A stretch of DNA of 64,000 bases, from assembly GCF_000340215.1 (NCBI RefSeq), contig NW_006921540.1:552377-616376 (forward strand), in the 5' to 3' direction. Below, one piece after another: positions 57,600-64,000 of this stretch. The first letter of the stretch is position 1; every line of letters begins with the position of its first letter. Source of the stretch: Pseudocercospora fijiensis CIRAD86. Lineage: Eukaryota > Ascomycota > Dothideomycetes > Mycosphaerellales > Mycosphaerellaceae. A program made the translations under genes and the position numbers. The notes under the pieces are model-generated. The model did not search any database. It saw only the letters and a list, made by a program, of their open reading frames with translations, and was not told the DNA's origin.

Positions 57600-58020
57600 G
57601 CTAGCTCTCGTAGAAGCAACTCAACCAGGCATCCCACATTACACGCCGGCTCTCGCAGAAGCAACTCAACCAGGCATCCCACATTATACGCCGGCTCTCG
57701 CAGAAGCAACTCAACTAGGCATCCTATATTACACGCCGGCTCTCGCAGAAGCAACTCAACCAGGCATCCCACATTACACGCCGGCTCTCGCAGAAGCAAC
57801 TCAACCAGGCATTACACGCCAGCTCTCGCAGAAGCAACTCAACTAGGCATTACACGCCAGCTCTCGCAGAAGCAACTCAACTAGGCATTACACATCACAC
57901 GCCGGCTCTCGCAGAAGTAGCTCAACCAGGCATCCTACATTACACGCCGGCTCTCGCAGGAGCAGCTCAACTAGGCCTGCTCTCACAGAAGTAACTCAAC
58001 CAGGCCTGCACTCGCAGAAG
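57600..58020 (-). repeat. 45-bp repeat array with 36-bp variants
   Basis: About nine units of CTCTCGCAGAAGCAACTCAA-type sequence. On the minus strand each complete unit encodes a 15-residue leucine-rich repeat containing VELLLREP. CpA persists in these units, unlike the flanks. Confidence 0.82.
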
Positions 58021-58110
58021 CAACGCGATCGAGCGTAGTGTTACGGCTCACTTTTCCGGGGATGGGACAAGGACTCAGCGAGCTTATAAGGACATAATAG
58101 AAGCCTTATC

Positions 58111-58310
58111 AAATGCCAATTCCAGTGCCAATTCTAGTGCTAATTCTAGTGCCAATTCCAGTGCTAATTCCAGTGCCAATTCTAGTGCCAATTCTAGTGC
58201 CAATTCTAGTGCCAATTCTAGTGCCAATTCTAGTACCAATTCTAGTGCCAATTCTAGTGCCAATTCTAGTGCCAATTCTAGTGCTATTTCACCGCCAATT
58301 CTAGCGCTAG
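58111..58310 (-). repeat. 12-bp repeat array (AATTCTAGTGCC)
   Basis: About fifteen units related to the array at 57474-57575. Their minus-strand reading is Leu-Glu-Leu-Ala-type, with an indel shifting register near 58290. Confidence 0.82.
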
Positions 58311-58359
58311 CTCTCGCAGAAGCAGCTTAACTAGGCATACTCTCGCAGAATATTATATA

Positions 58360-61300
58360 CTAAACATTAGCAAGTCTTCTACATCGTCACCTTCCTACTA
58401 GCTAGCCTTACGCCTACGCTCTCTCTCTCGAGCCGATAGTGTACGGCTACGGCCTAACCGACGGCTTGATCTACTATCACTATCCCCTACTTAGCTGCCT
58501 CCTACTGCTTAGCGACGCGCAGTTTCCTCGTAATCTAGATCCTATATGCCTCTAGTGTTCCTTGCTGCTATCCTCTTGCGAGCCTCGATAGCAGAGCGGG
58601 TAGAGTTCTATGTATTCTTCTGCAGCTGCTTACGGCGCTATTGTTAGTTAGTAGGCCGATTAGCGACAGGTTGGCTTGTCTAAGTTATAGCGGCAGTAGT
58701 AGCAGCAGTAGCAGCAGCATTATAAAGGAAGTTACGAGCACAAAGCGAAAATAGCCTAAGATAGAGGCAGCGATAGCGTGCTTACCCCTTTGCTTTATAT
58801 AATTCTTCGTGTCTTTTTATATACTAACTCTATATATATCCTCGAGCGTAATATCTACACTTCTAAGTCTCTAGGCTAATATCGGCTTCCCTCTTTACTC
58901 CCTTGTAAGTTGCTATATACCTCGCTAGGCCTCCTTTGTACGTAAATGTACTAGTATAGTTCTCGTACTTAAAAGGTTTTAGGTTAAAGCCGGCTTCCCT
59001 CGTTATTCCTTTGCAACTTGCTGCTATATACCTCGCTAGGCCTGCTTTTAACGTAAATACCTTAGGGTAGTTCTCGCACTTAAAAGGTTTTAGGTTAAAG
59101 CCGGCTTCCCTCGTTATTCCTTTGCAACTTGCTACTATATACCTCGCTAGGCCTACTTTTAACGTAAATGCCTTAGGGCAGTTCTCGCACTTAAAAGATC
59201 TTAGGTTAAAATCGGCTTCCCTTTCAATTCCTTTGCAACTTGCTACTATATGCCTCGCTAGGTCTTTTTTTAACGTAAATGCCTTAAGGCAGTTTTCGCA
59301 CTTAAAAGATCTTAGGTTAAAATCGGCTTCCCTTTCAATTCCTTTATAACTTATTGCTATATACCTCGTTAGAGCTATTTAGAACGTGAATATTATAGGG
59401 CAGTTTTCGCACTTTATATAAGCTAACCTCTTATATATCTTTAGGTCTCCTTCGGTATTAAATCGACGTCGATACGCTAGGTATAGGATTCCGTTATATA
59501 ATTCGTATCCGTCGAAGGCTACAACTTCCGCTTCTAAGTGCGCGTTATAGCGAAGAGCTAATAGCTTTAATGTCCCTCGAGACTAAATTCTATCTAACGG
59601 CATTGTCTTAGTAGCAATATTGCCCTCTGTTTGCTTCTAGTAACAGATCTCGCATTCTTGCTCGCTAGTGTTTAGCGGGAATGTCTTTCGTATACGTCCT
59701 ATTAAAAGTATAGCAACTTTATCGCCTACTAACCTTTTGTAATCCTATCGTACGTAATCGTAGACTATTACGGCAAGGAGGAAATAGTACTCCGGCTAGT
59801 TAGGATCTATGCTATTGTCGGTTAAAGTATTAGTATATAGCCTAGCTAATTTATTAATATCGAAGGATGCCTATACTTCCTCTCTATCTATCCGAAAGAG
59901 GTTGGAATTCTAGACGCGGGAAGTGCTATAGACGATAGTAAGACGGAATTTAAGCATCGGATAAGTACTATAAAGATACTGCTATATATCGTTGTTCGTT
60001 AAACCTCCGTCTAGTCCGGACTAAAGTAGCATAATCTCGATAGGGCGGTTATACTATTCGACGGAGTCCGCGAGTTAGGACAGTAAACTACGTACTAGAT
60101 TGCCGCTACGTCCGGATTGTCCTTCGTCCTCGGGGTCTAGGAACTGTTTTCTAGAACTGCCTAAATACGTATACAGAATCTACGAGACTTAGTCTACATT
60201 GTTACGTAGCTCTACCTAGGATGTAACTTTCTTAGGGAGTCTACTAGTCGTACTAAAGTTCCTATAAAACGCGCGAACTTAATCGAACGTACGGCCTTCT
60301 AGATCTTCGAAATCTTCAATCTTTCTAAGTGCCTTACTGTTCCGTACTTAGGAGATAATTAGTCGTAGCGTATAGTCGATAGCGTCTTAAAGATCTAGCG
60401 CTTCTCTTAGGTCGGATAGCAAGTACTAGAGAGCAGATGTGCCTACTTGTCTGCCGACGCTAGGATAGAGGCTATAGAAAGTGTTTTAACTATCTATATG
60501 CCTTAGAAAGGTCTAAACACTCTTTAATAGTACCGTACTAATTCGATCTCTTAAGGAGTTCTCGTCTTCGATGTCTACGGAATATCGGATCTCTTCGATA
60601 ACTCTAGCGATAATATCGGCTTTAAGCGTCGCTTCGCCCTATAAGTCGCAAAGTAAGATATCGCATATAATTCGCCTTAGCTCTAAGAATAGGACTTCTC
60701 TATTATATAGCTAAATATCTGCGAAGAAGATACGTTCCTACTTAGGGGTGCTATCGTCCTTACCCTCGCTATTCTACGCTCTATCGTCTATCTTTACGTC
60801 TTTATTTGCGTTATCGCTCCCGTTGCCGGATTCTAAAGAGGAGTCGGGAGAGTAGTTAATATCCCTAGTCTTATAAAGCGCTGTAAGCGTCTCGTCGTAA
60901 TCTAGCTAACTATAGCCGCTCGTATTGCCTTATACGAGCATCTTCTCTACGCGACGAGCGTATACGGCTCGATACGCCGCGGCGTCTAGTCGTAATTAGG
61001 AAGTCCTTACTATATCGAGATAGACGTACTCTACGAGATTTTGCACTCCGTAAATAGTACAGTCGTTATAATTCTTCTAAAAAGCAGTATCGGCCTATAT
61101 ATACTTCTAACGACCGACTATACTTATCTAAGACGGCGAGTAGAAGGCCGACCCGTATAACTTCTCGAACAGAGTAGTTAAAATCGTTTCGACCCGCCGA
61201 CGATAGAATGCTTTTTATTCTACTTTAGAACGATCGAAGTGCTATAAGTCGAAGACTACGATCTTATATAACTCTCGACGAGCTATAAAGAACTCCTAGT

Positions 61301-64000
61301 GTATATTAGCCTCGTTTAGGACTAAAGCGGCTTTAGTTGTGTCTTCCGTTAGTGCGAACGGAAATCTAAAGCCGTATTCTATAATCTGCTTAACGGCATC
61401 TTTAGATATTGTCTAATAAGCGACTTTAGTTAGAACTCTAATAGCGAGCTTTCCTCTCACTTAGTCTAGCACGTATATTCGGACTAAAGCTAAAACTAAG
61501 TCGTCGACTAACTAGAATGTAGGTGCTAGACTAACAACTCCTCTAGCCGTAAGTTAGATTATCTTATCTAGGGCTGTATTATTGACTACGACACTAATTG
61601 TCTTAGAGGCATCTAATCGGGTCGTATCGCCCGAAAAGTAGGTATTAAGGATCTAGCGAAGCACTATCAAAGTCTAATCCGAGACAGACTTTGTCGACAA
61701 TACCTTCCTAGTCTTATAAATCCTCTTAATTGCCCTCTAAAAGTTAGCCGTAGGTAAATCTGCCGAGGCATAGAACTTAGCGTTCTACCGGGGAGTATAT
61801 TCTTTCGGCTTGCTATTAAGTAGAGGCTAGGACAACGCCTTAATAGTATTACCCTTGCTTAGTAGATCCTTCTTAGTAGATAGAGTACTCTTACCGATAG
61901 GCTTCTTCGCGAATAAAGCACCTTTACTAGCCGAGTTGCCCTTAGACGAAGGCTACTAACTTGATATGCTTTTAAAGATATGCTATAGCGTAGGCTGCTG
62001 TCTTCTACCTTCTTACATTAAGCGTATACGTAGCTCGACGAAGTGCTGCCTTACCTACTACCCTATCTTTACTATAATCGGCTCCTCGCGTATAAAGTAT
62101 CGCACATTGTCGATCGTAGCGAAGCCGTACTCGTAGTTATTCGGCTATAGAGTGTATAGCACCTCTCGAGAAGGCTAGGTATAAGCATCCTTAAATAGAA
62201 AGTCTAGCTTCTTCGAAGCAAGCTCGAGTATAATCCGAATAGCTTATTCTAACTTTCCGCTACGCTTTATACCTCTAAGCGAATTAGCTAAGATAATAAC
62301 TTTATTTACAAAGTCGACATTAAAGGAGCTCTAATAGCTATTACTTAATATAGTACCTGCTATAGCCTTGCTATTTGCGGGCATATCTAGGATATATACG
62401 GCGTAATTCTGCTGCTTATCCTAGCCTTCTCGGTCGATGAGCGCGAGCGTATCCTATAATTGATTTTAACGGACTTCTATCTTATCGTCTAGAAGCTAGT
62501 AGAGCAACTTAACGGGCGAGAAGTAGACGATTCCTAGTACGAAGTTATAACTATCGAGCAAGATAAAGTCCGAAATCGTTATATTATCTAGCTAGTAGTC
62601 GCTGCTATTATAGTTACCTATTAGCGGATACTATTTACTCTAGGTGCGCAAACTTAGCCCGCTAAGACGATAGTCGTTCTATAGATAGTCTATTAGAAAG
62701 ACCGTATTCTTAGGAAACGATAGATCGCCCTAGTTCCGGAGTCCGTTGTCCTTTTTGTTCTGCTTAAGGTAAGTCGCGATAATGCGAGCGAGCGGTCTCG
62801 TAATCGGCAGCAATAGTCCGTCCTTATCCTACTTCGAGTTAGGATTCAGTCCTTACTCGAAGGAGATCTAGCGTATATTCTAGTAGGCGAAGTCTAAGTT
62901 GTACTTATTCTGCCTTTTCCTAGTAAGAGCTAGATCCTCTAGTTTATAGTCTAGGACTATAGCATCCTTCTACGATAATCCTACGACTAGTACGCTCTTC
63001 TATACAGTTGATAGAGTGCTTAACTTAGCCTCCTCGTTATTATCCGTTATAAACAACTTATTATTAGGATTCGATACTGCGATATCTTCTTGTATAAGCG
63101 AGTCTCTATCGTCTATATAGAAGACGTCGGCACTTGTCTCTGTCTCGTTAACTGCCGGTAATGCCGCTAGTAGTACTGCCGGTGCCTACGTAGTAGTAAC
63201 GGGCGGGAGCTATACAACCGTTACGCTAGCTGCTTTTAGCGTTAGTAAAGCTTTCGTATTAGCAAACTTAGAGACTAGTAGAGTAGTAGGTCCCTTCGAT
63301 ACTATATTAACCTCTCCTTTGCGGATCTTCTATTCTCGCTATACTCTACCTTTCTCCGTAGTAGCATCCTATCCCTATATAATCTTAGCGCGTTCCTAAC
63401 GTATAGGCCGATTAGGTCTAGGGCTAGTATCTAGAGATCCGTTTCGACCCGGACCTAACGTCTTCTACGAGCCTCGCCTACGAACTAGAGAGCGTTTACG
63501 CCGCTAAGCTCGCCCTATATCGCGTCTAGTACTTAGAGATCTCCGCCGGTACGATCTGTCTCTAGAATCGTTGCGATATCTATCGCTACTAGCAGGTAAA
63601 GGAACGTACTTATCGTATCCGCTTCGATAGTATCTACTATCGTTAGCTCGTAAAGGCACGTATCGATCGAACCTATAATTCTTATTAGTAGGACTTAGAG
63701 AACGACCTCGTCTACGGCCGCGATTATCTCGTCGGGCACTATAATAAATAGAGTCCGGCAACCGTCTTAGTGATCTTGCACGACTACTAGTATACTCACC
63801 TAACCGTCTCTCTTAAGAACGGTTATTTCTACGTATCGCTACTAGAGACCCTCGCCTCTGTCGACGGTCTAATCGAGAGTCGTATAGCGAACGAGACCTC
63901 CTAGACGTTCTTAAGCTCGCGTCCGTACGACGCGATAGCCTAGAGCCTTTATATCGAGATAAGGACTTAACTCTACTATCTCCTCGCCTAGCCGTCCGGC
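58360..64000 (-). pseudogene. Giant RIP-degraded ORF with C2HC zinc-finger array, unknown family
   Basis: One minus-strand frame can be followed from the right edge to about 58360 without a frameshift. It is interrupted by many TAG and TAA codons; I found no TGA stops in the parts translated. TAG/TAA are exactly what RIP makes from Gln and Trp codons. The predicted protein, over 1,800 residues, starts Arg/Ser/Tyr-rich (63504-64000), passes through mixed regions with an acidic stretch, and near 59430-58870 has a C2HC zinc-finger array (C-x2-C-x12-H-x4-C) with 37-residue period. A basic tail continues to about 58360. CpA is scarce. Original start lies outside the window. I recognise no transposase or reverse transcriptase motif, so it may be an unknown mobile-element protein or a RIP-hit gene family. 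Confidence 0.7.
58870..59430 (-). repeat. 111-bp tandem repeat encoding C2HC zinc fingers
   Basis: About five copies start at 111-bp intervals (108 bp for one end). On the minus strand each unit encodes a finger of the form C-x2-C-x12-H-x4-C, for example CENCLKAFTL...ARHIVASC. Outer copies have Cys-to-Tyr and His-to-Tyr changes and a stop, consistent with C-to-T changes by RIP. A further degenerate finger follows toward 58800. Confidence 0.85.

Noticed and set aside
58084..58304. Opposed Leu-Glu-Leu-Ala and Pro-Ile-Val-Leu repeat frames as genes
   Set aside because: Both are readings of the same 12-bp tandem array; only the minus reading has any link to the degraded frame nearby.

Overview
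The window reads as nuclear DNA of a filamentous ascomycete, most likely a Dothideomycete (the class is inferred; no marker gene proves it). The support is that protein-coding genes carry short GT..AG introns (47-207 bp), and their products (ESA1, REX4, VPS24, p23/SBA1, a TBC Rab-GAP, GH92 and GH18 enzymes, RTA1, CBM18) are fungal in type. The transposon-like DNA at both ends has the CpA-to-TpA footprint of repeat-induced point mutation (RIP). Several gene starts given here are the first AUG in good context and lie downstream of the longest open frame.

Layout. 1-1250: a RIP-mutated PIF/Harbinger DDE transposase, cut by the left edge. 1.5-18.4 kb: a gene-dense block with a small NTF2-like protein, a Pro/Gln-rich Cys4-motif protein, the divergent pair ESA1/REX4, a decayed short-chain dehydrogenase, a five-repeat SANT/Myb protein, a secreted GH92 mannosidase, a flavin monooxygenase with a coding minisatellite, and an RTA1 membrane protein. 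18.7-22.8 kb: mostly broken genes. 23.4-34 kb: a membrane glycoprotein, a sugar transporter, and a tandem pair of unrecognised paralogues (one intact, one frameshifted). Between the paralogues lies a small secreted cysteine protein with 72-bp tandem repeats upstream. 34.2-43.6 kb: mainly housekeeping genes (mitochondrial-type protein, VPS24, p23, TBC GAP). 44.0-53.3 kb: GH18 chitinase, cytosolic prolyl-tRNA synthetase, a second large membrane glycoprotein, and a secreted CBM18 + GH23-like protein. 54.6-64 kb: repeats, a 100-N assembly gap, and a large RIP-degraded minus-strand reading frame that runs off the right edge.

Two points stand out. First, the right end holds one continuous minus-strand frame of more than 5 kb, broken only by stop types that RIP produces. 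It encodes an Arg/Ser-rich start and a C-terminal array of C2HC zinc fingers on a 111-bp period, and I cannot assign it to a family. Second, many otherwise unrelated genes show an abrupt switch from C-ending to G-ending codons along the coding strand, always in that order, whichever strand the gene is on.

Functional themes are chromatin and rRNA processing (ESA1/REX4, sharing a 232-bp divergent promoter), endosomal traffic (VPS24, TBC GAP), and surface or cell-wall biology (GH92, GH18, CBM18/GH23-like, the small secreted protein, two large membrane glycoproteins, RTA1, sugar transporter). No biosynthetic cluster is evident.
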